DNA of 64,000 nucleotides from Aphrophora alni (Eukaryota; Arthropoda; Insecta; Hemiptera; Aphrophoridae): assembly GCA_963513935.1 (NCBI GenBank), contig OY740774.1, positions 84,034,890-84,098,889 of the forward strand, read 5' to 3'. Every line of letters begins with the position of its first letter. Position 1 is the stretch's first letter. Below the pieces are notes generated by a model that saw only the letters and a program-made list of their open reading frames with translations, had not been told where the DNA came from and ran no database searches. Below are positions 21,996 to 32,905 of the stretch, piece after piece. A program made the translations under genes and the position numbers.

Positions 21996-22245
21996 GAAGG
22001 GCTAGAGGGAAGAAGGGGCCAAGTCAGTATTATCAAACTTTTCAGGAGAGCACTTTTAAGATTAATTTTGACCTCTTCTTCCCGCTAGGGCATTATTTTC
22101 AATCTATTATTTAATAGTGACTAGACCCATTTTTCCAACAAAACTTTATATGAATGTGAAGTACTCAGTCAGGTCTACCACAATCCAACAATAACTAATT
22201 TTGTGAAAAAAAAGTAACTTGGCCCCTTTTTCCCTCTAGCCCTTC
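21996..22245. mobile_element. Nested 250-bp TIR element flanked by AATT
   Basis: The TIRs of about 30 bp are GAAGGGCTAGAGGGAAGAAG-GGGCCAAGT and its partner ACTTGGCCCC...CCCTCTAGCCCTTC. AATT lies on both sides (21992-21995 and 22246-22249) and may be the target duplication. No ORF. The superfamily is unassigned. Confidence 0.7.
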
Positions 22246-22485
22246 AATTATATCTGCATACAGTAAAGAATTTTTCTCGAGGAGTGGACAACAAATAGCG
22301 AAACCACAACCATTTTAAATTACTTTTAAAACACTCGGTATTATCTACTTCTAAAGTTACAATGTGTTTTAAATAAAATACAAAATGTCGGATGTGTAGA
22401 CGAAGCGGTTTCGAACCTATGTTTATAAGAACGTCAAGGAATACCTGTGAAATATATTGGTTTCCTTTTAGTACACCCTGTATAA

Positions 22486-23140
22486 AAGCTTGTTATATGC
22501 AACATCTGTTTATAGCTTCGAATCATTATGCAAGCTGGGGGTATGACTATATTGTGTGTTAATACAGCGGGTATCCGTGCCGTGACAGCTATAATTAAAT
22601 ATTAAAATCACAGATGCAATAATTTAATCTATAAGTAGAGACAGATTGGACGTGGGATTTGGCAATTCAGCTCAGGTAATGTTAACTGTCTATACTATAA
22701 TCATACTTGGGAACTGGCGACTAGTGGATTATAAAACTAGTTGGATGTGGCTACTGTTGAAAGAAAAACTATCTTGATTGGGAGCGCTCCAAAAGACAAT
22801 AAATTAATTGATTTGTCACAAAAAATGCATTTTTGGATTTTCTGCCCATAATTTGACTAATTTTGATAGACATGTTCTGTCATTTTTAATTTCTCACATA
22901 TACGTAGTATAAAGAAAGTTGTGTAATGGGTCGAAAAATAGTTTTTTGGATCCGTTTTGAGATTTTAAATATTTTTACTAAATTTTATTAAAAATGTAGC
23001 TTCAAAAAAATTAAACAGATTAGTTTTTCAAAATAATACCGATTCATGAGTGGGAAAACATGAGTTACGATCTGAAATGGGAGTGTGAACTATGATTACC
23101 TTCTTTACGGTTCGAATAGCTTAAAAAATCCCTCTGTGAG
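22486..23140. other. No recognisable gene
   Basis: AT-rich sequence with no ORF of note and no repeat partner noticed in the window. Confidence 0.4.
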
Positions 23141-23144
23141 TACT

Positions 23145-23470
23145 AGTTTGGGAATCCCGAGGACACTGCTGATCTCTACACCTTTTTCATATGTTTAGAT
23201 TTTTCTTTTCATCTTTCTTATAGGGCCTCTCTCGGCCAACTTTTGTTCTTTTCCGACCTACATCTTTTTTCATGTAGTCTTGGGTTAGATTCCTTTTTTC
23301 ATCTCCCTTATCGGGTATCTCTTGACCGACTTTCGTTATTTCCGATCCACATATTTTTTCATTAGTCTTGATTTAAATTTATCTCTATCATCGAGTCTCT
23401 TTTGACCAACTTTTGTTGTTTTCCGACCTGACGCTATTAGATTATTCGATAGCTAGTACTGTGTACTAGT
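23145..23470 (+). repeat. R2 copy with internal triplication
   Basis: The segment running from 'cacctttttcat' through 'tctctcggccaacttttg' to 'tcttttccgacc' occurs three times in tandem (unit about 85-100 bp, 23180-23435). It is then followed by the usual 'ctgacgctattagattattc'. Confidence 0.6.
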
Positions 23471-24375
23471 CTTGTCTGATATAATGTAATTAAAAATGCT
23501 TTTCTTTAAAGAATATTTCTTCCCTTTAATTCTTAATGAAATGTTTTCTTTTTATATCTTAACTGTTCTTTTTTTTTTTAGAAATTTGTATAAATCTTAC
23601 TTCATTTGTATTAAAATTACAAATATACTAATTTAGATAATTATACGTTTGTATATGGTTCCTTTATAATTTTCTCAGTTTTCACTGGTCCAAGAAAATA
23701 CATTGATGAATAAAAAAACATAAATAAAGAAACATTTCTGACCTTATAAATGAAATATTGTGAATATTTTGTATTTATTAAAAATGTGGGTGGTGCAGCT
23801 GACTAAATTTACTTCACATACAGTAGTTCCTCAGGGACTATTTAAAAAAAAAATTAAATAAGATTCTATTCTTTCTTTTCTTTTTTTAAACAGAAATCCA
23901 ATTGTGAAATAATTGTTTCATCATTATCATTGTTAAAATAAATTATCCATATATCTCCTCAACCTTTTCATCAGTATTTGTATTCAGACAGGGTGATACA
24001 TTTTTTTCTAGTTATATAATTTATTCGTTTTAAAGAAATCCACTTTGACGTTTTCACTGCTTTAGATAGATCTTTTTATCACGATGAATCCATAGGCATG
24101 ATTAGATCAACTTGTTTTATAAGGCGATAATGACAGAAAACAACAAGGAAAAAACACAAAATAAATATAATAATTATAAAAGCTCTCTCTATTTACTAAA
24201 CAATATTCTTCGCACCTAGCTTATTAGAACAAAGAATGATTAGTCCATGCTTATGTCATTGTGGTTAAAGCTAATCCTTGCAAGATTAAGTTGATGTCAT
24301 CTTGTCGCTATAACTGCTGACGTATCTGTGAACGTAAATAGCAAAGGGTAAATATAATTCTGAGAAGGTCAGATG
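23471..24375. other. No recognisable gene
   Basis: Strongly AT-rich, with poly-T and poly-A stretches. No feature is supported. Confidence 0.4.
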
Positions 24376-24380
24376 TTCTG

Positions 24381-25075
24381 GAACCGATGGAAGTAATCGT
24401 GATTTTATTGCGATGATTATTACGCTGTGATTTTAATTAAAGAATGATTAACAGTGATTATCCATCATAGATTCGGAACCGATGGAAGTAATCGTGATTT
24501 TATTGCCGTGATTATTACGCTGTGAGTTTAATTAAAGAATGATTAACAGTGATTATCCATCATAGAGTCGGAACCGTTGGCAGTAATCGTGATTTTATTG
24601 CCGTGATTATTACGCTGTGAGTTTAATTAAAGAATGATTAACAGTGATTATCCATCATAGAGTCGGAACCGATGGAAGTAATCGTGATTTTATTGCCGTG
24701 ATTATTACGCTGTGAGTTTAATTAAAGAATGATTAACAGTGATTATCCATCATAGAGTCGGAACCGTTGGCAGTAATCGTGATTTTATTGCCGTGATTAT
24801 TACGCTGTGAGTTTAATTAAAGAATGATTAACAGTGATTATCCGTCATAGAGTCGGAACCGATGGAAGTAATCGCGATTTTATTGCCGTGATTATTACGC
24901 TGTGATTTTAATTAAAGAATGATTAACAGTGAATATCCATCATAGAGTCGGAACCGATGGAAGTAATCGTGATTTTATTGCGGTGATTGTAATCGTTATT
25001 TTGTTGCCGTGATTATTACGCTGTGAGTTTAATTAAAGAATGATTAACAATGTTTATTCACCATAGAGTCGGAAT
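24381..25075 (+). repeat. 95-bp satellite, seven units
   Basis: Units start at GAACC: 24381, 24476, 24571, 24666, 24761, 24856 and 24951, exactly 95 bp apart. The last unit is lengthened to about 121 bp by an internal duplication near 24988. Two variants occur, GATGGAAG and GTTGGCAG, in the order A A B A B A A. Each unit contains 'gattattacgctgtgag' and 'aaagaatgattaacagtg'. Identity between units is very high. No ORF. Confidence 0.9.
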
Positions 25076-25229
25076 ACGAAAAATAAGTTATTGTCAACAA
25101 TACTCAAACTGCTAATATAATATACAATGTATATTATATACACTGCTAATAATATACATTGCACGGAATATTTATAGGATATATCTAGATAAATACCTTA
25201 TATTAGTAGTCAGAGCAATTCTTGTTATT

Positions 25230-25277
25230 GTATATCACTACAGCTGTTTCGCCGATCACAGTCGGCTTCGTCAGGTG
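25230..25277 (-). ncRNA. Hammerhead-ribozyme-like motif, D family (left arm)
   Basis: The exact inverted copy of the motif at 25333-25374. See that entry for the structural reading. Confidence 0.6.
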
Positions 25278-25332
25278 CAGGACACTTAAATAAAACACAT
25301 AAACACGACACTGAACATATTTAAGTGTCCTG

Positions 25333-25374
25333 CACCTGACGAAGCCGACTGTGATCGGCGAAACAGCTGTAGTG
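25333..25374 (+). ncRNA. Hammerhead-ribozyme-like motif, D family (right arm)
   Basis: CAC (25333-25335) pairs with GUG (25372-25374) as stem I. CUGACGA is at 25336-25342, with an extra A at 25343. Stem II is GCCGA/UCGGC around a CUGUGA loop. GAAA is at 25360-25363, a CAGCUG stem III at 25364-25369, then UA. Predicted cleavage is after 25371. All core boxes are intact. The stem II sequence differs completely from the C family. Confidence 0.65.
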
Positions 25375-25434
25375 ATATACAATAACAAGAATTGCTCTGA
25401 CTACTAATATAAGGTATTTATCTAGATATATACA

Positions 25435-26200
25435 TTCAGCAATTCAAAAGCGAAAAAAATATAAAATCAATTTGGTTTTATAAGAATATAATATTTATAG
25501 GACTCGTTCACAATCGAAATTATAAAGAAACTGAATTTTTCGTAGCCAAAAATGAAGCGTGTTATGTTTGCTTGGGGTCAAACTAATTACCAGGTTTACG
25601 GTTACACTAACCTAAGACGGATATTATGAAGGAATACGTGATTGTCCATTCACTAGACCTCTTAATTTCCCTATCTTTTATCCTTAGACCAACCACCACT
25701 CTAGGGAACGAGCTTTTAAAGAGTTTATTATAATAAACTAAAAAGGGAGGGTGTACATTTAATTTTAATATTAATTTTGCGGTGCGACACGTTGTTGGCC
25801 TTCCCGTGATCACGGTAACGCCATCAACCGAAACCTAGCCTAACATAATAATTTGACTATAAAAGCAAATTAAAGAAATTGATTGTACTGGATGTGAGAT
25901 CATCAAGCTGATCAGGAAGTCTATCTGGTATGGATTTATCCTTCACTGATCACAGCTGATCAGTGGCATCTCAGCTAAAACACGCAATATCAACAGATTA
26001 TTATCAAGATTCTGGTGCGTATCCAGCGAGATCGTGACGGTAGTTGTCGGTCAAAAATGAAAATGAACCATGTATGTCGTTCTCATAATGTTTTAAAATA
26101 CTACTAAGTTACTTCGCTTGCGCCATAAACGTGTTCTTAATGTAAATCGTATCAGTTAAAAATGGAGTTTTTAATGACGGTAGTCAAGATTTATATTTCT
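25435..26200. other. No recognisable gene
   Basis: A 68-codon minus frame at 25607-25813 shows no known domain. No structure was seen. Confidence 0.4.
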
Positions 26201-26204
26201 GTTT

Positions 26205-26590
26205 TCAGTGTCCCGTAGGTAAAACTAAGGACCCTTATAACTTAACGCCCCTGTCTGTAAGTCGCAACCAGTCTACACAGATAAGACGGTAAATCCTCTA
26301 TGTTTCAAAGTTTACATTTGTATTCTTTTATATTGTCCCACATGTTTGAAAAATACATTGGTAAAAATTGATTTGGGGTAGTTGGGAGTGGCGAAACATT
26401 TTTTTTTTTTTTTTAAATATAATGTGTGGGGTAGGCTATCAAATAAAACTAGAAGTTATTGATTACGATTATGTATGTTTATTTAACGAAAAAATAATAT
26501 GTTGGCGCTAGGTTAATTTAAATTTATTTACCCTCCTCTAGTCCAACTTAAACACGACGTGACCTACAAATCTGAAAAAAAATCCTTTAA
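26205..26590 (+). repeat. R3 copy, partial
   Basis: 'tcccgtaggtaaaactaagg', 'ctgtctgtaagtcgcaacc', 'tattgtcccacatg' and 'aataatatgttggcgctagg' lie in R3 order. It stops before the 'gacgaatacaactt' end. Confidence 0.6.
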
Positions 26591-27055
26591 ATTACAGAAA
26601 GAATAAAACAATTTTGCTTGTCACAAACGGAAAATATTTCGTCTTCTGTAAATATTTTTTTAAAAAGGATTTCAAAATATTCACCGTTAATAAGGTTAAA
26701 TAACCACCTTTTAGAAACGAGTTTGGAAATGTGTTTGATTATTTTTATAAAATTGGTTCTATACAACACCAAGCACCATAGCGACAACTAGTTTGTACAG
26801 TTATTTTCTATTAAACAAGTTTTTTCAATTGAGGTATTACCCGATGTGGCTTTTACATTTGAACAGTTTTCGTCCCCCCCCCCGAAAAAACACCTAATTA
26901 GAGGTGGGATTGAATATTACCTTATAATGAATGTGATGTTTACTTACATTTTCTAAAATTTGTGCTTGGTTCTTTTAAAGTTTAAAAGTCTTTTGAACGA
27001 CCTTGGAGTTTATGACTGTTATAAGAATGTTAAATCATATTAAAAATGTGTTACT
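26591..27055. other. No recognisable gene; short poly-C tract
   Basis: A C run of about 11 near 26873-26883. The 66-codon minus frame at 26587-26787 has no domain. Confidence 0.4.
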
Positions 27056-27057
27056 CT

Positions 27058-27290
27058 CGTGGGCTTACTATAGTGAGTACAGGGATGACGATCCCGAGGG
27101 ATATTAGCTGGATCTACTACTTTTTAGTAGTCTTGGGTTAAATCCCTTTCATTCATCTTTATTACCTGGTATTTTTCGAGGCTATTTATTCGAGGACTAG
27201 GGGGTGATTTTAAGTTCTTTTCTTTCTTTTTATTAATGTGGCGATGATGGAGAAATTATTCGCCTTTATACAACGAGAAAAAACTTAAAA
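27058..27290 (+). repeat. R2 copy
   Basis: GGGCTTACTATAGTGAGTAC, 'gatcccgagggatattagct' and 'tagtcttgggttaaatccc'. The tail has 'gatgatggagaaattattcg'. Confidence 0.6.
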
Positions 27291-28305
27291 CTGAAAAAAT
27301 TAATAGTTGGTGGAAAGAGTTGGAGGTAAAATTTTAAAAACAACTAACATACTCTAAGAAATAAATTCCATCTTGGAAGCGTACGAGCAATTTTTTTATA
27401 TTACTTGCTCCACATATATCATTTCAGAGAAATAAATATTGCAGGAAATGTAGCAGGATGAAAGCCAGTTCCAGGACAATTCAGGGATAACTCGATATCC
27501 TTTCAATTCCATTGTCTTGAAGCGGGACTCTTATTGCATTCTTATGGATTCAGAAAGCTACAGAATGCATTTAGTCTGTGTTCTTTGTCTTCTTTCTTTC
27601 GTGGAATTTTGTTCGTCTTTTGGCAATGAATACAGAAGATAGTGTTCTTGTACTTATTGATTGTGAGTGATCATTTTGTTTACGAGTTTTATTTGGTTAT
27701 GTGGTCGTCCATTCAATTTTAAACAACAAGAAAAATAATCTTTAGTTTCACTTGCTCAGTATACGAAGTGGTAATCGTCAAATATTTCTGCTTTTGTTTT
27801 TAGATCCTTTGTCGTCTTCTCGTAAGCACGCTAGCGGCCTAAAACAAATTCATATAGGGACATGAAATTTGATTCTGAGTATTAGAGTGCTCATGTAGAA
27901 CCCCTATTGAATTTCAGAAAAATCTAATAGAAAATGTCAAAATAACACCCATTTAAAACAATTTTGTTTATTATTTGTGTGTTATTCAACTTATAACACA
28001 TAAAAAACCTGCAGATTTCAATTCTGCATGTAATGGTACCTACCCCAACATTCTACGATACTAAATTGCGGAGTTATTTTCAAAAATGTAATTTCGAACA
28101 CAGACCTTTTTCCCAAAATTGTTAGTTGTGAAAATGAACCATGAAAACACTGTCTTTGAAAAACATTATATAGGCCTAACTTACGCCCTCACCGTAAATT
28201 GTGTTTGACTAAAATTTAGGTTTTAATTGCTGTCGAGATCCATTTTTTATTTTTTACAATTATCCTGAAACCTAATTAATTGTTTTTGACTTGTGATTTT
28301 TTAGA
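27291..28305. other. No recognisable gene
   Basis: Includes the phrase 'gcaggtttcaattctgcatg'-type text at 28010-28035, which recurs at 61380-61400, so an unnamed dispersed repeat is present. No coding signal was seen. Confidence 0.4.
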
Positions 28306-28309
28306 CCAA

Positions 28310-28525
28310 TTTGCGTCATTAATATTCACATTTTATTAAAATTTGAACGAAATCAGTAACGTCAATTTTGAGAAATTGCACTTTTACAACAGCTTCATGT
28401 CAGGTTTTAAAAAAAAAATTTCCCCCCTTCCTTCCCTTCACCTAAGGAACGAACCGGCCATTTTGTTGAGATAGCGACCATTACGTTTGTTTGAGTCCTT
28501 AAAAGGCTACACTTGACCAAAAGTT
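28310..28525 (+). repeat. R1 copy
   Basis: 'cacattttattaaaatttga', ACGAAATCAGTAACG and 'tgttgagatagcgaccatta' lie in R1 order. Confidence 0.45.
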
Positions 28526-28815
28526 TCCAAAAAAAGAATAAAAGTCTCGAGAAATGCCAATTATATGCTCCGAAATATTGGAAAACATACATTGCGAGGT
28601 GTATCTAAACTGGTTGGCAGCATTAGACCATCTTGTATACTTTCGCAGTTGTGTGCAATTACTTTTATAATTACGTAAGTTATATGACCTTCAAATTATA
28701 CACGAAGGAAAGAGCTGGGTTATCTGAAATGGTTATTGGTATATGAGGAATAAGTGAACCTTTATCGAATGGGAAGCATATCTTTTTACAGAATGTCCGT
28801 CACAGGTTAGCATAA

Positions 28816-29371
28816 AGGCCTTCACAGACAGACGCGATACAGGGCTCGGCACGATAGGTTATTGCATAGTGGTAAATGAAACGTTCACACAGCAGCGGTA
28901 TTCCGAGGAATACGATATTATCTCATTCGGTAGACCGCTCGGAAATCGAGGCGGGAGTCAGTATTTTACACCTTTTTTACCGCATCTAAAGTTTATGAAT
29001 GTAGTGTAGTTTGATTATTTAGTTTACTTTTCTTTTTTTAAATATGAATCAGCATTTAGAAAAAAGAAACATTGCTTTTGTCGCTCGCTATGGACGAGGA
29101 CGAACATGATAAGCCTCAGTAAGTATATATAAAATTCCTTCTCGTGAAAAAATTTTGTTAAGTCACGCATGACAACAATGAAAATATTAAATTCATATAA
29201 AATAACGTTATATAGTTTTTAATGAAGTGATATTGTTATTTTTACCGAAACCCGAACGTCTGAGTGCAGCGCGTGTGTGAACGTACAGTTCGGTAAACGG
29301 GCGATATTTTCCCGAGTTCAGTATCGCTCGGTTTGTCCCGAGTCTTATGTCGCGTCTGTCTGCAAAGGCCA
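28816..29371. mobile_element. Non-autonomous PIF/Harbinger-like element (556 bp)
   Basis: The left end is AGGCCTTCACAGACAGACG. The reverse complement of the right end is TGGCCTTTGCAGACAGACG. TAA lies on both sides (28813-28815 and 29372-29374). A GGCC-type TIR with a 3-bp TAA duplication is the PIF/Harbinger hallmark. Subterminal 'gctcgg' and 'cggtattccgagg' motifs are repeated. An ATG at about 29091 reads MDEDEHDKP and runs into a possible splice donor (CA-GTAAGTAT). This may be a leftover first exon from an autonomous parent. Confidence 0.7.
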
Positions 29372-29374
29372 TAA

Positions 29375-29765
29375 CCCTAATCCCGATATTAATTAATTAG
29401 TTTGATCTCAAGAAACCATAACGCTTTGCAACTCATCACTTGACTTTGTCTATAGTACTAACGTACATGTGCGAAAGTACACTATAGATTTCTGTAAATA
29501 TTAAATTCAGAAGCATTGCGACCGTTCAGTAAAATCGTCTTGTGTTTGGTGTGTAGGATATTGATAGACGTCCTCATTGAATCGATATGACATATGTCTA
29601 GTTGCGCTCGTAACTATAGATTATAGAGTAAATCTTCGGTCACACAGACCGTTATGGATGCTACGAGTGATACAGATCGCTACATAATAGACAACGAGAG
29701 TGGGGAGAGAGGAGATGGACGTTACGCTTTTTATGTTGGACGCGTAAGAAGCGTATTCCAAGTAA
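29375..29765. other. No recognisable gene
   Basis: 'aactatagattatagagta' near 29620 is the reverse of phrases at 3430 and 52165, another unnamed dispersed repeat. Confidence 0.4.
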
Positions 29766-29960
29766 AGGACTCTCAGGGGCTCACTTTGGTGATTTACGGC
29801 CTTGGTAATCCCGAGGGGACCTAGCTGGATGTACAGATTTTTTACGTAGTCTTGGGTTAGATCTCTCTATTTTATCTTTACTATCTCTTGATCAACTCTT
29901 GTTCTTTTCCGACCCTGTCGCTATTGAGTATTCAATAAATGTTCAATTTCAAGTTCAATG
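29766..29960 (+). repeat. R2 copy
   Basis: 'ctcaggggctcactttggtg', 'aatcccgaggggacctagct', 'acgtagtcttgggttagat' and 'tccgaccctgtcgctattga' lie in order. Confidence 0.65.
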
Positions 29961-30187
29961 GGATTTCTTTCTTCATAGCTTTACAAAATTCGCTTTCCAT
30001 GATGGATACACTACAATTACATCAGCGCATAACTCTCAGCAATGTAGGGTTTCATAATGTAATCAATTCAGTCCAATTGATCTTTGAACTCTGAACCAAA
30101 TAACAGAGTGCTCTGAGCCAGACAATATCAACTGTATTGGTAAATTTATTGTACAAGTATTGACAGCGACGAGTCTTTCATAATATA

Positions 30188-30730
30188 CAGGGTGTTTCAA
30201 AAAGGACGGTAAAACTTTATAAATTCATATAAATTTATTCAGACTACTTATAGAGCTGGTTTTGGTGTCATTTTGTAGCAAAATATAGGCCTATAAAGCT
30301 TTTACCTTATAGTTAGTTAGGTTCATTATGACTTCTATTCATTTTGCAGACATCCCATCTGAAGTGGATTTCCTGCCATACCCGCAGAAGCATTTCAGGC
30401 GTAACTTCTTTTACTGCGGAGTAGATTTTTGTTCTGAGCTCAGCCAGAGAGCCAGTAAGGGTGGTTTATAAACTTTATCCTTGATAAATCCCCAGAAGTA
30501 AGTAAAAATCGAGAGGTTTCAGATCCGCGGAACGAGGTGGCCATGCAATCGGCCCATCTCGACCTTACCATGTACGTGGGAAGCGGTTGTTGAGGAAATC
30601 CCGGATGATGGTGAGACAGTGAGGTAGGTGGTGCTCAATCTTCCTGAATGCGGCGTTGTTAGTCGGTCCTCGTCAATCTGTGAGATTAAAAAGCTTTCCT
30701 GCATTGACCCAGTGGATGTTTGTTATAACT
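30188..30730 (-). pseudogene. Mariner/Tc1-superfamily transposase pseudogene with one TIR
   Basis: The minus strand from about 30720 to 30340 reads, with frameshifts and stops, a C-terminal transposase region. It includes a W-GRDGPIAWPPRSADLKPLDFY block (last acidic catalytic segment). Then come a broken 'G-Y--' piece, 'LAELRTKIYSAVKEVTPEML' and 'LRVWQEIHFR'. A TIR-like end, CAGGGTGTTTCAAAAAGGAC, follows TA at 30186-30187. The upstream two thirds and the other TIR are missing. The 61-codon minus frame at 30519-30704 covers only part of it out of frame. Confidence 0.7.
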
Positions 30731-30749
30731 GTCGCTAGCGCTTGCGGTG

Positions 30750-30845
30750 GTGCTATCCGATAGGAAAGATAAAAGAGAGGTATCTAACACAATACTTCAT
30801 GAAAAAAAGATGTAAACTTAGCTGGGTTCCCTCATAATTGCCAAA
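30750..30845 (-). repeat. R2 fragment
   Basis: 'gataggaaagataaaagaga', 'ttcatgaaaaaaagatgtaa' and 'cttagctgggttccctcat' are R2 phrases reversed. Confidence 0.5.
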
Positions 30846-31535
30846 CCATTACTCACTAAATTGAGTTCCTGTGGGTATTTCTCCAAAATTTATTAGTAAA
30901 AACAAAAACAAAAAATTGTTCATGGGGGTAATTTCTCAAAATCGCGTTTTCTGGTTTAAAGAGTTCGCTATCTAAATCTGAAGATTAATGATCCAGAACA
31001 GGACTTTAAATCTCAAGTTAAATAAATTTATAGTTAAGCAATAATTATTTAAAAAATGTGATTGAACTTCTTTCTACCCCTGTATCACAGTTGTAAACAA
31101 TTGTACTACATTTAGTAACAGAACCACACACTATTGGGTCTTTTATGGATGGAAATTATTCAAAATATTCAAATTTGTTTTATAAGAACGTGATATTTTT
31201 CTTTTCTTTTGTAATTGTAGGAATTTGACATTATTTTGTGAGTAATACCATAACCAAGTACAGAAGATGCATTATATCCATTTTATAGGAAGAGTGTCGT
31301 TGAACCTCTACACCGGACGTCATAAAACGGCTAGACTAACTGAGCTAAGTGTTCATTAATATTTGTACATAGCGCTATATTTGTGTTGATGCTACTTGAT
31401 ATGCAATTGATATGACGGTAATATCTTTTGGCGTTGTATTATTCCAATATACTGTATGTAGATAAGAGAAAGTTGAGGTTTGTTAATTTGGTATGTGGGA
31501 ATAATAGTTCGTTTATTATTGACTGCCTGGTTGAT
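30846..31535. other. No recognisable gene
   Basis: AT-rich sequence. Nothing supported. Confidence 0.4.
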
Positions 31536-31864
31536 TGACTAATTGAATGAAGTAATAATAGACTCACTGAATGATTGATTGATCAATTAATTGACTGACG
31601 GAATGATTCTCTTTAAGTGATTGACTGACTACCTGAATGAATGATTGATTGACTGTCGAAATGATTCATTGATTGACTGAATCATCAATTAATTGACCGA
31701 CAGAATGATTCTCTTTAAGTGATTGACTGACTACCTGATTTCATGATTGAGTGACTGACTTAATGAATGGTTGAATTTTAATGTAATAGCAGATATTTCT
31801 TGTTGAAACTCCATATTCAATGATAAAATAAAGCAAAAGCTTAAAGTTTCAAATATTTTAATAA

Positions 31865-31922
31865 TGTAAATGAGCGACAATTGTTTCGCCTTGCGGCATC
31901 ATCGGGCAACTAATAATTTACA
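31865..31922 (-). ncRNA. Hammerhead-ribozyme-like motif in PLE terminal region (left copy)
   Basis: The minus strand reads: UGUAAAU (outer stem I), GUUGC, CCGAUGA (U4 of the core changed to C), an extra U, GCC-GCAA-GGC stem II, GAAA, CAAUUG stem III, UC, then GCUC and AUUUACA. The last pairs perfectly with UGUAAAU. Predicted cleavage is after UC. The one core substitution probably lowers or abolishes activity. Confidence 0.6.
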
Positions 31923-31937
31923 GGTATAGATAACTAT

Positions 31938-32321
31938 TTAAACATAAGTACAGGAAACTGAAATACAATAGAGAAATCGGGAAAGGTAGGGGGATGACCT
32001 AGCAGGTAGATAAAGGTTAATGTTACGGATGGGTTTTAGAAGAGGTGACGAATTTATTACAATTTGGTCATTTAAGTTGAGAATAGGCCTAAGTGAAAGA
32101 GATCTATTTATTTCTAAACATTCTAAATTATTTAATCTATTGCTTTTATTTTCTATATGTAAGAGTTTAACATTCAATTTCGGATCTAAACTATGACCCG
32201 AGTCCAAAAGGTGGTTAGCAAAGTTAGAGTTTCTATAGCCATGTTTCCAGCTATTTACATGTTCTTTAATTCTCACTTTTATAGATCTACCTGGTTGACC
32301 TATGTCTACCTGCCAGGTCAT
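31938..32321 (-). pseudogene. Penelope-like element GIY-YIG endonuclease C-terminal domain
   Basis: The 127-codon frame starts MTWQVDIGQPGRSIKVRIKE. It continues HVNSWKHGYRNSNFANHLLD, SGHSLDPKLNVKLLHIENKS and LECLEIN, then LNDQ. This is the GIY-YIG endonuclease of Penelope-like retroelements, which nicks target DNA. The GQ-GRS-K-R-KEH and SNFANHLL-SGH blocks are in place. The N-terminal Y of GIY-YIG appears as D. The ATG is only the first one available; the true protein began upstream with reverse transcriptase, now lost. The C-terminal part (about residue 100 on) reads into the terminal repeat. Confidence 0.75.
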
Positions 32322-32396
32322 CCCCCTACCTTTCCCGATTTCTCTATTGTATTTCAGTTTCCTGTTACTTACGTTTAAATAGTTATCTATACCTGT

Positions 32397-32450
32397 AAAT
32401 TATCAGTTGCCCGATAATGCCGCAAGGCGAAACAATTGTAGCTCATTTAC
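32397..32450 (+). ncRNA. Hammerhead-like motif in PLE terminal region (right copy, decayed)
   Basis: Same layout as the left copy, but the core reads CCGAUAA (two changes) and the cleavage triplet is GUA. Stem II GCC-GCAA-GGC and GAAA are intact. Confidence 0.5.
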
Positions 32451-32905
32451 ATTATTAAAATATTTGAAACTTTAAGCTTTTGCTTTATTTTATCCTTGAA
32501 TGGTTGAACGACTGAATGAATAATTGAGTGGGTGAATGATTGATTGACAGAATGAATAATTAATTAACTGATTAATTCACTGTCTGAATGAATGATCGAT
32601 TGATTGAATGAATAATTGAGGGACTTATTGCATTGAAAGACTGATTAACAGATTGAATAATTGACTGACTGAATGACTAACTTACTGACAGAATGATTCT
32701 CTAAGCGATTGACTGACTAACTGAATGAATAAATGAATGGTCGATTGATTTACTGAATGAACTATTTAGCGACTGTTGAAATTTCGTGTGGTTTCAGAAT
32801 TAATGACTGATTAACTGAATCAATAATTTATTGACTGAATGATTAATTGACAGACTAACAGAATTTCAAATTTAACATTGTAGCCAACGGATTAGTAAAT
32901 TTATG

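Larger units (their letters stand above)
21384..22480. mobile_element. TA-flanked TIR element (1.1 kb) with a transposase remnant
   Basis: The left end is CAGGGTGAGTGTGCC after TA (21382-21383). The right end is TAGTACACCCTG before TA (22481-22482). Inside are the minus-strand transposase N-terminal relic (21563-21835) and a nested smaller TIR element (21996-22245). The TA duplication and CAGGGTG tips fit the Tc1/mariner superfamily. The element is internally deleted and non-autonomous. Confidence 0.65.
25180..25430. mobile_element. Perfect palindromic element, two 112-bp arms
   Basis: The arms 25180-25291 and 25319-25430 are exact reverse complements over 112 bp, with a 27-bp spacer. Each arm contains a complete hammerhead-like motif pointing outward. 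The absence of any arm mismatch implies a recent origin or gene conversion. The 61-codon minus frame (25203-25388) is an arm artefact. No TIR family or duplication is obvious. Confidence 0.85.
31815..32501 (-). mobile_element. Penelope-like element fragment with inverted 3' ends
   Basis: 31815-32010 and 32298-32501 are inverted copies of each other, running outward from the coding 3' end through the ribozyme-like motif to ATTCAA-GATAAAATAAAGC. The intervening part encodes the GIY-YIG domain on the minus strand. So one truncated PLE has a second, reversed copy of its own 3' region at its 5' side. The reverse transcriptase is absent. It is embedded in the (TGAN)n tract. Confidence 0.75.

Noticed and set aside
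24381..25075. Regular array that could suggest CRISPR
   Set aside because: Whole 95-bp units are repeated with no unique spacers. The DNA is eukaryotic and no cas genes are present.
25203..25388. 61-codon minus frame in the perfect palindrome
   Set aside because: It crosses both arms, so its second half is the reverse complement of its first. This is a palindrome artefact.
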